Notes: generated by a model from the letters alone, not told the origin. A stretch of 64,000 bases of DNA from Pelosinus fermentans JBW45 (GCF_000271665.2 NZ_CP010978.1:3998501-4062500), one strand, 5' to 3'. Counted from the first letter of the stretch, positions 27,501-36,808 are shown. A program made the numbers and translations.

Positions 27501-30147
27501 ATTCGATGTTGACGCCGCGATTGTAAAGATGAAAAACGCTTTTTTCAATCTGATCCGCCGTTTTTACATCCGGATAGTTGGAAGCGATACAATCCGCCTT
27601 ATCACCGCAAATGCATTCCACCATGGAAGTCAGGACAGGGAACGGGCCTATTTCCAGAAACACGTATTCTTCGGGGTTTTCTATTGACTTGACGCTTTCA
27701 TAGAATCTGACTTCCGCCGGAATGTGCCGGCTCCAGTATTCCCATGAAGCTATCCCGGCACCGATCTGGCTGCCTGTCACATTGGAAATCAGCACTTTCG
27801 ACGGGACGAAATATTTCACTTGCCGGGCAACGGCTTCAAAGCGGGCGACTATCGGTTCCATCAGCGGCGAATGAAAAGCGTGAGATACCTGCAGAGGCAC
27901 TGTTTTTATTCCGTCATTTTCCAGTGCAGCGCAGACATCTTTCACTTCCTTTTCATCACCTGAAATGACCGTTTGTTCGGGAGTGTTGGCAGCGGCAATG
28001 GAAACGGATTTTTTATCTTTCATTATATTTTGGACAATTTTCTTCCCGGTAAGAACTGCCGCCATCTTGCCGTTCTGAGGCAGCGAGTACATAAGCTCGC
28101 CCCTGGCAGTAATCAGTTTTACTGCATCCGCAAGATCAAACACACCGGCCAGACACGCTGCTGTATATTCTCCGACACTGTGTCCCATCATAAAGGCAGG
28201 TTCGACCCCGTATTCCAGCCACATCTGCGCCAGAGAATATTCAACGGCAAAAAGCGCCGGCTGCGTGTAACGCGTTTCGTGCAGGAAGCTGCCGGAGGAA
28301 AAAATAATCTCAATAAGATCCTTTCCTGTATTTTCTTTATAGTATGTATTGCATTGATCCAGGCAGGATCTGAAAATACGGTTTTCGCGGTAAAAATCCG
28401 CAAACATCGCCGGATACTGTGAACCCTGTCCCGTGAACAGAAAGATGACTTTTTTGTCCGTATTCTTACGGCTGACGTCAAGGTTTGTTCTGCCCGCGAG
28501 AGCCTGTTTGATGTTTGTTTTCAGCTCTTCGGCAGATTTGGCCCAGACGACTATCCTCTCCTTCAAATCGGCTTTCGCAATATTCTGGCTGTAGGATAAA
28601 TCCGGAAAACTGATGTCTGCTCGCTTTGCGATTTTTTCCAGATAAGTTAAAAACCCTTCGAGCTGATCGCGCAATCCTCTTTCGGTGATGGAACTGAATT
28701 TAAAAGGCAGGACCTTTTCTTTATCGCAGAGAAGGGAATTTCCCCGTTCGCGCGGCGACTTATTGCAATACTGTTCAACCACTACATGAGCATTAGTGCC
28801 GCTAAGACCGAAAGAATTGACTCCGGCAATTCTCGGTTTGTCCATACTGTTTTCCCATAAAAGCGTCTTCCTGGGCACTTCCACGTGAATATTCTGCCAG
28901 TTTATATGAGGCGAAGGGGTTTCAAAATGCAGATTGCCCGGTATCTTGCCGTTCTCAACGGCAAGAACCGCCTTAATGAGCCCGGCAATGCCTGCAGCCG
29001 CTTCGAGATGACCAATATTGGTTTTTACAGTTCCCACATAAAGCGGAGTAATTCTGTCCTTGGCAAGAACATTGCCCAGTGCGGAAATTTCGATTGGATC
29101 GCCCAGCTCCGTGCCTGTGCCATGAGCTTCAAGATAGCCTATATCACGGGGATCAAGCTTGCAGCGTTGCCATACATCCGTGATTAGTTTCTCCTGAGCA
29201 GGCCCGTAAGGAGCGGTCAGTCCGGAACTCAGTCCGTCCTGATTTACACCGCTTCCTCTGATTACTGCGTGGATATGATCTCCGTCTCTTACAGCGGCTG
29301 AAAGCTTTTTCAGCACAACAACGCCGCAGCCCTCACCCCGGACAGTGCCGTTCGCTTTAGCGTCAAAACTACGGATTACGCAGTCGGGGGATAATATATT
29401 CAATGTCGACAGTAGTTCCGTGGTTTCCGGTGAATACAGCAGGTTTACACCGCCGGCAATTGCCATATCGCAATCACCGGTCATTAATCCCTTACATGCC
29501 TGATCCACGGAAACAAGTGAGGAAGAACAAGCGGTATCCACCGTAATGCCAGGCCCCTGAAAACCGAAGAAGTAGGAAACCCTTCCGGATAAGAACGAAA
29601 AACCACTGCCGGTTACATCACCAGGTTCAAGTGAAGCATTGATTTTTTTATCAAGATATAATTCATTGATGTAGTCCGGTAAAGTGACACCGGCATAGAC
29701 CCCCGTTTTGGAACCTTTCAGTTTATCCGGGGCATAGCCGGAATTTTCCAGAGCTTCCCAGCAAACTTTGAGAAAGATGCGCTGCTGCGGATCCATTCTT
29801 TCTGCTTCTTTCGGTGATAATCTGAAAAGTCGGTGATCAAATGCTTCAATGTCTTCCGACAAAAAGCCCGCTTTTCTTATATAGGGATTATCCAGAATAT
29901 TCTTACCATGGTATTTTTTCCATCTCGTGTCCGGAATGCTGCAGATCATATCTTTCATTTCAACCATAATTTCCCAAAATTTTTCCGAATCCGTAATGCC
30001 GCCCGGAAAACGGCAGGCCATACCGATGACGGCAACCGGCTCGCAATGGACGTTCTGTTGCGCATTTAACTCCTGTTTTAATCTTTGTATTTCTATAAGT
30101 GCTTTTTTTATAATCTGGCTTTTAGCTGTTGTTTCAGTATGCATCAT
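21592..30147 (-). CDS. Hybrid PKS-NRPS megasynthase KS-AT-CP-Cy-A(Cys)-CP-Ox-TubC-Cy
   Basis: A 2851-residue protein. KS 37-465 has Cys207 in DTACSSS and His342 and His380. AT 567-850 has Ser657 in GHSVG and a HAFH motif typical of malonyl selection. The first carrier has Ser984; no KR, DH or ER is seen between AT and carrier. Cy1 1042-1470 has DFMIAD. The A domain, about 1500-1980, shows residues fitting the cysteine code. The second carrier has Ser2037. An FMN oxidase domain of SagB/thiazoline-oxidase type (about 2130-2320, YGSAGGIYPVQ) follows, then a TubC-like docking segment 2355-2405 and Cy2 2420-2845 with DCLIVD. It probably extends a fatty-acyl starter by one malonate, adds cysteine, cyclises and oxidises it to a thiazole. 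AGGAG precedes the ATG. Confidence 0.9.
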   Translation of the reverse strand: MMHTETTAKSQIIKKALIEIQRLKQELNAQQNVHCEPVAVIGMACRFPGGITDSEKFWEIMVEMKDMICSIPDTRWKKYHGKNILDNPYIRKAGFLSEDIEAFDHRLFRLSPKEAERMDPQQRIFLKVCWEALENSGYAPDKLKGSKTGVYAGVTLPDYINELYLDKKINASLEPGDVTGSGFSFLSGRVSYFFGFQGPGITVDTACSSSLVSVDQACKGLMTGDCDMAIAGGVNLLYSPETTELLSTLNILSPDCVIRSFDAKANGTVRGEGCGVVVLKKLSAAVRDGDHIHAVIRGSGVNQDGLSSGLTAPYGPAQEKLITDVWQRCKLDPRDIGYLEAHGTGTELGDPIEISALGNVLAKDRITPLYVGTVKTNIGHLEAAAGIAGLIKAVLAVENGKIPGNLHFETPSPHINWQNIHVEVPRKTLLWENSMDKPRIAGVNSFGLSGTNAHVVVEQYCNKSPRERGNSLLCDKEKVLPFKFSSITERGLRDQLEGFLTYLEKIAKRADISFPDLSYSQNIAKADLKERIVVWAKSAEELKTNIKQALAGRTNLDVSRKNTDKKVIFLFTGQGSQYPAMFADFYRENRIFRSCLDQCNTYYKENTGKDLIEIIFSSGSFLHETRYTQPALFAVEYSLAQMWLEYGVEPAFMMGHSVGEYTAACLAGVFDLADAVKLITARGELMYSLPQNGKMAAVLTGKKIVQNIMKDKKSVSIAAANTPEQTVISGDEKEVKDVCAALENDGIKTVPLQVSHAFHSPLMEPIVARFEAVARQVKYFVPSKVLISNVTGSQIGAGIASWEYWSRHIPAEVRFYESVKSIENPEEYVFLEIGPFPVLTSMVECICGDKADCIASNYPDVKTADQIEKSVFHLYNRGVNIEWKKYYAEAGCKKVAIPNYRFSEKHFGLAGLNGEHWFLTQHDQVDSPGGLDLSVFPGDPLSGQAFSNPDEVKKYIRAALIRELKTAEDELLDDQNLLLYGLNSIVTTRLVASWKSDLAVPLNPGIFLSNCTINKWTEIICEKMRNQETGFEEKIPFHSYPDKSYEPFPLNEVQYAYWAGRNAELEWGGVGCYASFEIDANELDPARFEQALHALLQRHEMLRNIISVDGTQQIMPEIKPPLTVYHREAVPDLQTHLEVVRGEISTQVIPLGTPMFDIRLTEMNEGQWRIHFGIDFMIADALSLFIFWKDLACLYSGGRLPVLEVSYKDYLSYTFERKKGRQYELDKKYWLDRAEGFPAAPEFPVNLSGGQAVKRKFVRRKKLLDRETWLSFVQAAAGQNLTPSAALLSLYVEILSAWGAGSHFALMLTVFDREDVHPQINQIIGDFTQLMLVEIRRDNIAAALNAAAIQSQMQADIEHSNYSAIDFVKELNKRDDAQERMYPVVFTSALGMENLNDNAGLGGFLDNMGWSVSSTPQVWLDHQVYNEKGGVTLSWDALDDVFQPDVVNSMFEKYVELVMRAARGQNFWSETVVDLRTERQRQTHENANSTVREFKDTLLHEIIRHRAFTDADQTAVVFDNQQYSYQQLIARANQVSQLLQEQGVKKGDRVALQMGKSFEQIAVVLGIVQAGAAYVPLSCDQPASRTLDILRKAEITILFVDHALSLGEEAVKQLISLELEGKDGVWHEVEISPSDLAYIIYTSGSTGTPKGVCISHHAAMNTIIDVNSRLGVTAADRILGVSALSFDLSVYDTFGVLTAGGALILPTEAERMDPKCWRRLALEHHITLWNSVPALMDIYADFLGGGNSGKDTCIRQIILSGDWIPLGLFDKIKQALPNAQLTAMGGATEASIWSNYYHVTGIEPEWRSVPYGYPLANQSFHILDEFGRPCPDWVKGKLHIAGQGLANGYLNEPGLTNKAFFQHAALKQRLYDTGDYGRYMQNGVIEFLGRQDNQFKINGYRIEAGEIQSAFGKCGITGDPVILPVGDRMESKKLIAYVKGDPASFSESDLKNSLKAYLPSYFIPERIIAVKDFPMTFNGKVDRQKLLENLGDLTKQATSSAYYGIAEYHPVLQTVREILNLPELKPADNFGDMGVSSVDIIRLANHLETVYADRPSVGEMVRYRSVSDLIDFYRQKNIGLADKNAKQLVPDARFCMFSQEQIKYLSKIEPITNPDEREYFRKAISAQRSELLANERIPLEFDELSLKKDHCFWHKSDQEFLPAQIDQISFKQFLALCLQETAHKDKKFNYGSAGGIYPVQIYLSVFKNGIEGIAEGSYYLDVREHSLVQLHRHEMLSPGSPASGCGGLKNAAFLIHFVGDLNVVYPIHERNSLKLCFIETGLICQLLETHAGLFDIGCRQVGAYEFEKKHVLFDLTAQHYYLHSMAAGKIDFRREKAKMIADLSASATDNFREMEMLTEKCRAQEIHLRLEGDRLKFKAPAGTMTQEIQAELKANKEGLIRYLRETPGQTGSDFSLQVNRAFRLTPIQLAYVLGRSPDYQLGNTSAHYYAEFECSSINPVQLENAVNEVIRKHEMLRTVIYDNGTQQVLQGNPRFKIPVHHIDDKRKLEEIRSEWSHHRYELGKWPMFHVQISQLDDNISRLHFSFDCLIVDGWSAEMMFREIFRAYYGKAVTQPDFTFREYINQEENWLKAKSYHKEAGLYWEERLHNIPPAPELPLKKNFDEIVQPRFRRLQFVLSSEDSRTLGERIKKYRFTPSAVICTAYMKVLSCWSSRKDITLNLTLFNRLPLNKDVPRILGDFTNITLIAFFYNSGSSFVQETGDIQNQLWKAVEYRTHNGLDLLRRLAKDSPGKAVMPVVFTSLLFGESSETAEQIFLPDMKEVYAISQTPQVAIDHQAYERNGSLSLIWDFVEEAFEDSVIEGMFAAYRSLIERLIAEEDWNKVFTVRSSDV

Positions 30148-32326
30148 CCGTTTCTCCTAATTCTTTTTTCAAAAGTTCAAAAAGCTCATCTTCCGAACAG
30201 TTATCGAATTCCGATTGTGCGAATACGGTGTGATCTGCAGCTTTTTTAGCTTGGACCGGCTTGTTGAAACTGATGTTGCAGAGAGAAAAGAGATGTTCAC
30301 TCATTTGCTGTACTGTATTATAATTAAACAACGAAGCTGCCGGAACAGTGAAACCCATAGCTTGTTCAAGGGAATTGCGAATAGATAGTGACATCATTGA
30401 ATTGATGCCCAGTTCCGCAAAAGGTATGTTTTGATCAATTTCGGCCGTGGGAATGGCAAGCTGCCGGGCAACAAGTCCGGCAATAAACTCCGCCAGAGCT
30501 TCTCGGCTGTCGATTTTTTCACTGGAAACGTTAAAACTGTTTCTGATTTGCTCCAGGGAAGAAATTCCCACAATCTTGCTCCATTCGCAGTTTAAGTACA
30601 TTAACTTTGCTTTGTTCCGCTGGATCTTGCCGCTTGTTGTGCGGGGAATATGCATCGGCGGAATAAAGACGATAATTTCCACCGGGATGTCGTGCACCTT
30701 GAGGACATCTTCCCTGATTTTTTTTGCCCATTTGTCGCATTGAGGATTTCTGACAGCCGAACGGTTAACTTCCTGGATCAGAATCAGCTTTTCTTCTCCC
30801 TCCTGCTGGACAGAAAAAGCGGCAGCACCGTCCACACGAAGATCGGGGCCGGCATTGAATGCTGTTCTTTCAATGTCCTGCGGATAATAGTTCATACCCC
30901 GGATAATGATCAAATCCTTTATTCTGCCAGTAATATAAAGTTCGCCGTTTGTATCCTTAAAGCCAAGATCGCCTGTTCTCAGATAAACCTGACCGGTTTC
31001 TTCATCGGCGGGAAATGTATTCTTTGTTTCCTCCGGACGGTTCCAGTAACCTTTTGTTACAGAAGGCCCCGCAAAGCAGATTTCGCCGATTGCCTGCTCG
31101 CTAAGTTCTGTACCGTCTTCCGGATTTCTGATTGACAATTGATGCTCGTCCACAACAAAACCGTTGCCAACCAGATAGGTTTCTCCAATCGCTGCTTCAT
31201 TTGTCATTTGCTGAGAAAACCCAAGATACCCTTTGTCAATTACGAAAATAGAGCCGCTTTGGAGATCCGTTCTGTTTAGTTTCAGCCAGCCGGCCTTTTG
31301 TCCTGGTTTATATGCCGACACAACCAGAGAAGCTTCGGCCAGTCCGTATCCCGGCGATAATGTATGTTCTCTGAGCCCGAAATGTTGGGCTGTTTTATTG
31401 AATTTGAGCAGTGTATTCATATTAACCGGCTCGGCGCCGCAAATAGCTCTTTCCAGAGATTTCAGTGAAATACTTACTAATTCGGCATGAGTCAGTTTCT
31501 CCAGTTTGTCAGCCGCCAGTTCATAGGCGAAATTGGGCGCTGTGGTATGAGTCGCTCCGTAGGCTGAAATGGCCTTCATCCAATTCATAGGCTGTTGCAT
31601 GAAATCAGCAGGGTTCATTAAAATTACTTTGTAACCGGAATAAATTCCCTGAAGAATACCGAGAATCAGGCCCATATCATGGTAAAAGGGAAGCCAGCTC
31701 ACCATAACGCTGTCTTCGTGAAACCTAAATTTGTCTTTAATCTGCTTCAGGTTATTCATCAGAGCGGAATGGGTGACCATGACCCCTTTGGGATCTCCGG
31801 TGGAACCGGATGTGTACTGCAAAAAAGCCAGTTCATTAAAACCTGAAATAGTTTCGGCAGAAACATCTTCCTGCTCGGAATATACAGGCAGCGCGGATAG
31901 CGTTTCGGAATTTTTCAGCATGTCTTTAAGTGAAAAAACACCGGTTTTGTCGGTAATAATGCAGCGGGCCTGAGAATTCATGGAAATATTTTCCCATTTC
32001 GCAAGGGACTTATTCCGGCCCGGCATATTTATGGGAACAGGAACTGCGCCAATGCGGTTGCAGGCAAGAAACGATACGATGAAATCGATTCCCTGATGAA
32101 ACATCAGTATACAACGATTGCCTTCGGCAATTTTAAGAGCAGAGAGACTAGAGGAGAGAGCCGATACTCTTAAAAATAATTCCGAATAGGTGATTTCCGA
32201 TAAATTAAACTCTGCGTCGAGCATTCCGTAAGCGGTTTTATCCGGAGTGTGCTGCGCTCTGAAATTCAGGATCTGAACAACGGATCCGATATTTTTATGT
32301 ATCTTCGTATTTCCATCGTTTGTCAT
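30134..32326 (-). CDS. Fatty-acyl-AMP ligase with C-terminal acyl carrier
   Basis: About 730 residues. The FAAL domain, 1-580, shows LQYTSGSTGDPKGVMVTH, WLPFYHDMGLILGILQ and APNFAYELA, hallmarks of ligases that load acyl-AMP directly on a carrier instead of CoA. A carrier domain follows (FAELGINSMMSL, Ser as the pantetheine site). It would activate a fatty acid and hand it to the KS of the next protein. This replaces the salicylate loading of yersiniabactin and pyochelin. I choose the ATG at 32326 after AAAGGAG; the frame extends to 32368 without a better site. It overlaps the megasynthase start by 14 bases. Confidence 0.9.
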   Translation of the reverse strand: MTNDGNTKIHKNIGSVVQILNFRAQHTPDKTAYGMLDAEFNLSEITYSELFLRVSALSSSLSALKIAEGNRCILMFHQGIDFIVSFLACNRIGAVPVPINMPGRNKSLAKWENISMNSQARCIITDKTGVFSLKDMLKNSETLSALPVYSEQEDVSAETISGFNELAFLQYTSGSTGDPKGVMVTHSALMNNLKQIKDKFRFHEDSVMVSWLPFYHDMGLILGILQGIYSGYKVILMNPADFMQQPMNWMKAISAYGATHTTAPNFAYELAADKLEKLTHAELVSISLKSLERAICGAEPVNMNTLLKFNKTAQHFGLREHTLSPGYGLAEASLVVSAYKPGQKAGWLKLNRTDLQSGSIFVIDKGYLGFSQQMTNEAAIGETYLVGNGFVVDEHQLSIRNPEDGTELSEQAIGEICFAGPSVTKGYWNRPEETKNTFPADEETGQVYLRTGDLGFKDTNGELYITGRIKDLIIIRGMNYYPQDIERTAFNAGPDLRVDGAAAFSVQQEGEEKLILIQEVNRSAVRNPQCDKWAKKIREDVLKVHDIPVEIIVFIPPMHIPRTTSGKIQRNKAKLMYLNCEWSKIVGISSLEQIRNSFNVSSEKIDSREALAEFIAGLVARQLAIPTAEIDQNIPFAELGINSMMSLSIRNSLEQAMGFTVPAASLFNYNTVQQMSEHLFSLCNISFNKPVQAKKAADHTVFAQSEFDNCSEDELFELLKKELGETDDAY

Positions 32327-32358
32327 ATTGTTCTCCTTTTCAAAAGTATGAACACCCT

Positions 32359-35300
32359 TTATCTGCATCGTAAATCTCCTATCACCCTGGCAAGATCACT
32401 TGCATTCGGTTCGGCTACAATGCAAGTGAAGTGATTGCCGGCAATTTTTTGCACTGAAAATTTACCAAGACAAATTTCCTTCCAGAAACCAAGCGTTGTT
32501 TCATTCGTCCACGGCATTAAGGCAAACGGCTCACGCGCCAGAAGAAACCGGATGTCTCCCATATACGGCTGAGGCGTGAAATGGGCGGACTTCAAACTTT
32601 GGCGAAAAACCTTAAACATACCCTCAGCCATCTCTACTGGCATGTTGTCGCCGGTAACTTTAGCTACCGCCTCAACATAAACCGTGAAACGATCTCTCGT
32701 GGAGAGAACTGAGAGTCTTCTGAACAAATCACCCACCTTATCGAGCCCCTCATCACCGCCTATAGCCAGCGACGCTCCTGCAGGTATACTGTGATTATTG
32801 ACTTCAAACATGTGCCGCAAGCCGCGTACAAATTCATCCTGAGTTACGCTGCTGAAACCCGCCTTCTCAAGTGGAATGTGGAGGTTTTGTATAAACAATG
32901 ATTCAATAACCAAATTATCGTCTATATCATAAAGAACAGGCGGACTGTCAATCAGAACCAGATCCAGCAAATGTATGCCTTTCTCCAACAGACGTCTTGC
33001 CACTTCAACAGCAATCAACCCTCCCAGGCTGTAACCGATCAGCTGCATCTCTTTATGACCTGTTTCAATAAGCCGTTCGGCGTAATCATCCGCAAGATGC
33101 TCAATAAGACCCGAATGATCTAATGAACAATACAAATCGGTATCCGCTACAGTTATGCCGATAACAGGACCGCTATTCTGTTCATCCAGATGAGTAAGCA
33201 GTTGACGAAAACAATTCATCGTACCAAGGCCGGCATGAAAAACAACTCTGAGGGCTCCCGTTCCGCCTCCATAAGAGGTAAGCACCGCATTGCTTGAATT
33301 GTTTTTTTGTTGTCTGATCGAATCATCAACAGAAGCGTGTCCGGTCTTATTGCTTTGCAAACGCACAAATTCAGCAAGTGCCGCGACAGTCGGATAATTG
33401 AGCATCTGTCTGAGCAGAGCATCAAAAGGAATATCAAGCATTAATGACTCACCGGCGAAAATTTCCCGCAGCTTTCCTGCAACCTGAGCCATAATGAGCG
33501 AATCCGCACCGTGATCGTAAAAATTCTGCAGTCTGCCGATGACCGGCATACCCAGTGCTTCCGCCCATATCCGCAACAGTTGTTCCTCCAGAGGATCCGA
33601 AATTCCGGCTATGGATTCCATAACAGAATCATCTGTTATGGATTGGATTTTCCATTTGGCAAGCTCCCGCCGGTCTATTTTTCCGTTGCCTGTCAATGGT
33701 AACGCGTCAACGATTTGTATGGCGACAGGAATCATATAAGCGGGTAGGCGTTGTGAAAGAAACTCCGCCAACGTTGATGCATTTACCGGTATGCCGTTCT
33801 GTTTAAAGCAGACCGTCTCCACGATGCCGATCAACGCCTTATTATCACCTGAGCTATCTACCACAACCGCGGCTGCGGCAACAGCAGGGTGCTTCTGCAG
33901 GGCCGCTTCAATTTCCCCCAGTTCGATCCGGTGCCCCTTAATTTTGACCTGATTGTCTTCGCGACCAAGGAATTCAATTTCGCCGCCAGGCATGTAGCGT
34001 CCCATGTCCCCCGTGTGGTAAAGCCGTTGCCCGTCAACGTGATGAGGAAAAAACCGCGCCTCAGTAGTTCCTTTATCTCCGAAATAGCCTTTGGCAAGAC
34101 CGTCGCCAGTAATATACAGTCCCCCCATCACCCATACGGGGCAGTCCCGCAGCCCTTCATCCAAAATACGGAAACCCTGATTGGCAAGCGGACGTCCGTA
34201 TGGGATACTGTTCCAGTCCGGCTGCACCCCCTGATAAACATGGTAATTTGACCAAATTGATGCTTCAGTGGCACCACCAAGACTTATTATTTGTACGGAA
34301 GGCACTCGTTTTATCAGCGTATCAGGCAGAGTCAGCGGTATCCAGTCTCCGGACAGCATGGCAAGCCGGAACTTCGACAGGTCTATTTTAGATTCGGAGT
34401 TCAGGTAGGCAACCAGCATCTGCACCAATGCCGGCACGGAATTCCAGACCGTAATCTCATGTTCAGCCATCAGTTCCGCCCAGTGAGACGGGTCTGTCTG
34501 CCTGTCAACGGAAGGATAGATCAGCGTTCCTCCGGCAGACAAAATGCCGAATATATCATAGACGGACAAATCGAAACTCAATTGAGCCAGTCCCAGAACC
34601 TTGTCATCCCGGCCGACGTTAAAGCGGCTGTTGATATCTGTAATTGTATTGGCGGCCGCACGGTGTGTGATTACAACGCCCTTTGGTTGCCCGGTTGAAC
34701 CCGAGGTATGAATGATGTAAGCCGGCATATCAGGATCACCGTCAGCCACAAGAGCATTTTCCCGATGTGGCATCAGCTTATCCACTTCAATCACCGTAAT
34801 GTTTTCCGGCCATTCTATCCCGCTTGTCGAGTATGTCAAAACATGATGAACATTCGTTTTTTTCAACATAGCGGAGCGGCGTAATTCCGGCTGCGTGATA
34901 TCAACTGGAACATAAACTGCGCCGGCCGACAAAGTGCCCAACACCGCCGCCACCTGATGCGCAGACTTGTCCATAATTATCGCAACTCTGTCCTGTTGTT
35001 TGCAGCCGGTTTCTTGCAGTTTTTCGGCCACTGCCGATGCTCTCAGCATGAGTTCGCCGTATGTCACCTGTCCTTTGCTATCTAAAACAGCAGGCCGGTC
35101 CGGGGCGGCCGCGGCCTGTGCCAGGATCCCGCTGTGCAGCAAACCATCCGGTAACGGCATTTTTGTATCGTTAACCCGCTGTCGCTCGCTTAACTGCCAC
35201 GCAGGTAAAGCCACAGTTTCGCCTGCATCCCAAACTTGCTGCATTCCAGCCAGCAAGCGCAGCAGCGACTCAAATGCATCAAACATGTCATCCGTCATTC

Positions 35301-36735
35301 CTTCAGGGAAAACGCCTTCCCGGATATCCCAGTTAACCTGAAGACCGGACGAACTGTCCATCGCCTGACAATCAATAAAAACCTGCGGGGTCTGACTGAT
35401 TCCCTGACCTTCGACTTTTCCTTGCAGGCGGTTTCCTTCTGTCGGCTCAACAAGCCCGATAGCGCTGGTAAACACGATCGGCATCAGCGCGGCTTCCCGG
35501 CCGCGTCTGCGGAAAATCTCCCTTAACACTTCGACCCCCGAAAACAGGCGGTGATCCAGATCGTCAAACAGTTGTTTATTCATTGTTTTTGCACGTTCAG
35601 TAAACGAATTACCGGTATACCAGTCCACGGCAAGCAGACTGACCGAAGTAAAATCACCAACTATATCATTAACCTGGGAATGCAGCGGAAGCCTGTTCAG
35701 TACGGTAAGATTCAGACAAAACTTTTTGCTGCGGCTCCATCGCTCAAGTACGGCAGCGTATGCCGTCATCACAGCAGCCGTCGGCGTCAGACCACGCTGC
35801 TGTGCTTTTTGCTTCAATCCGTTCCAGGTTTGGGCATCCAGCTCAAGAAAACGACGGCTGAAACGTGCCTTGCCGAAATTAGTCTGAAGTCTTGCCATCG
35901 GCAGATCCGGTGCCAGTGGCAAATCATCAATCCGGCGGAACCAGTAATCTTTGTCCTTTGCATATACGATACTTTCCCGCAAACTGCGTTCGGCTATAAG
36001 ATAATCGCGGAAACTGAGCTTAAAATCCGGAAGCTTTCGCTCCGACTCGTAGTACAACGCTTCAAATTCCGAAAGCAACAGCCAGATGCTTGCCCAGTCG
36101 GCGATGAGAAACTCAATGGAAAAATGCAGCACGGACCGATCTGGAGTTTTCGTCACCGCCACACCGAATAAAGGCCAGCAATCCGTATTGTAAATGCGGT
36201 GACCCATTTCCTCCCGGATGTCATCAAGCTGTGCTGATACTTTATCTGTCTCCCATGCACCTGCATCAGTATAGGCCACATCCAGTCGCGGCACCTTCTC
36301 CATGACCTGCTGATAGCCGTTCTTGTTAATGACGGCCCGCAGCATATCATGACGCAAAACCAGTTTATTCCATGCTGCCTCGACACGTCTGCGCTCCAGC
36401 TCCGGATAGTTAAGTTCAAGGTAAATGTGGCAGGCGACACCCCCATACCCGAAGACTTCACTGCGGCCAAGCAAATAAGCAAACTGTACATCCGTTAACG
36501 GGAAAGGCTCATATCTTGATTCGGGATGATATTCCACTGTCACCGGTTTGGCTTCCGACTGAAGCAGGCTCAGAATATTCGTCTTATAGTCTTTCAGCGA
36601 CTGCAGATCGCTGCCGGCCAGCATTCCCTGCGGCGCTCTGTAGCGCAGCTTACCATTCTCTGCCCATAAAGACACGCCTTCGCCGCGGAGACGTGCCACC
36701 AAACTATTAATATTTATTTTGCAGTTCGGTATCAT
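32359..36735 (-). CDS. NRPS terminal module TubC-Cy-A(Cys)-PCP-TE
   Basis: A 1458-residue protein. Residues 1-60 form a TubC-type docking domain (LVARLRGEGVSLWAENGKLR). Cy 75-500 carries EFLIAD at 208-213, so the first Asp of the usual DxxxxD is Glu. The A domain, 530-1025, reads D-L-Y-N-L-S-L-I-W, the cysteine code of HMWP2 and PchE. PCP has Ser1079; the C-terminal thioesterase has Ser1236 in GYSLGG. It should add and cyclise the last cysteine and release the chain as acid or lactone/amide. The gene lies third from the front in the operon but acts last. Confidence 0.9.
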   Translation of the reverse strand: MIPNCKININSLVARLRGEGVSLWAENGKLRYRAPQGMLAGSDLQSLKDYKTNILSLLQSEAKPVTVEYHPESRYEPFPLTDVQFAYLLGRSEVFGYGGVACHIYLELNYPELERRRVEAAWNKLVLRHDMLRAVINKNGYQQVMEKVPRLDVAYTDAGAWETDKVSAQLDDIREEMGHRIYNTDCWPLFGVAVTKTPDRSVLHFSIEFLIADWASIWLLLSEFEALYYESERKLPDFKLSFRDYLIAERSLRESIVYAKDKDYWFRRIDDLPLAPDLPMARLQTNFGKARFSRRFLELDAQTWNGLKQKAQQRGLTPTAAVMTAYAAVLERWSRSKKFCLNLTVLNRLPLHSQVNDIVGDFTSVSLLAVDWYTGNSFTERAKTMNKQLFDDLDHRLFSGVEVLREIFRRRGREAALMPIVFTSAIGLVEPTEGNRLQGKVEGQGISQTPQVFIDCQAMDSSSGLQVNWDIREGVFPEGMTDDMFDAFESLLRLLAGMQQVWDAGETVALPAWQLSERQRVNDTKMPLPDGLLHSGILAQAAAAPDRPAVLDSKGQVTYGELMLRASAVAEKLQETGCKQQDRVAIIMDKSAHQVAAVLGTLSAGAVYVPVDITQPELRRSAMLKKTNVHHVLTYSTSGIEWPENITVIEVDKLMPHRENALVADGDPDMPAYIIHTSGSTGQPKGVVITHRAAANTITDINSRFNVGRDDKVLGLAQLSFDLSVYDIFGILSAGGTLIYPSVDRQTDPSHWAELMAEHEITVWNSVPALVQMLVAYLNSESKIDLSKFRLAMLSGDWIPLTLPDTLIKRVPSVQIISLGGATEASIWSNYHVYQGVQPDWNSIPYGRPLANQGFRILDEGLRDCPVWVMGGLYITGDGLAKGYFGDKGTTEARFFPHHVDGQRLYHTGDMGRYMPGGEIEFLGREDNQVKIKGHRIELGEIEAALQKHPAVAAAAVVVDSSGDNKALIGIVETVCFKQNGIPVNASTLAEFLSQRLPAYMIPVAIQIVDALPLTGNGKIDRRELAKWKIQSITDDSVMESIAGISDPLEEQLLRIWAEALGMPVIGRLQNFYDHGADSLIMAQVAGKLREIFAGESLMLDIPFDALLRQMLNYPTVAALAEFVRLQSNKTGHASVDDSIRQQKNNSSNAVLTSYGGGTGALRVVFHAGLGTMNCFRQLLTHLDEQNSGPVIGITVADTDLYCSLDHSGLIEHLADDYAERLIETGHKEMQLIGYSLGGLIAVEVARRLLEKGIHLLDLVLIDSPPVLYDIDDNLVIESLFIQNLHIPLEKAGFSSVTQDEFVRGLRHMFEVNNHSIPAGASLAIGGDEGLDKVGDLFRRLSVLSTRDRFTVYVEAVAKVTGDNMPVEMAEGMFKVFRQSLKSAHFTPQPYMGDIRFLLAREPFALMPWTNETTLGFWKEICLGKFSVQKIAGNHFTCIVAEPNASDLARVIGDLRCR

Positions 36736-36808
36736 AACTTTATCCCTCCAGTTTAACTAATCTTGTTTATTTTGCTTTATCAATGGCAAAATCCAATGTT
36801 TTCCTGCC

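Noticed and set aside
27300-27700. Hidden ketoreductase between AT and first carrier of the megasynthase
   Set aside because: Only about 130 residues lie between the AT end and the carrier, with no Rossmann motif; there is no room for a KR.
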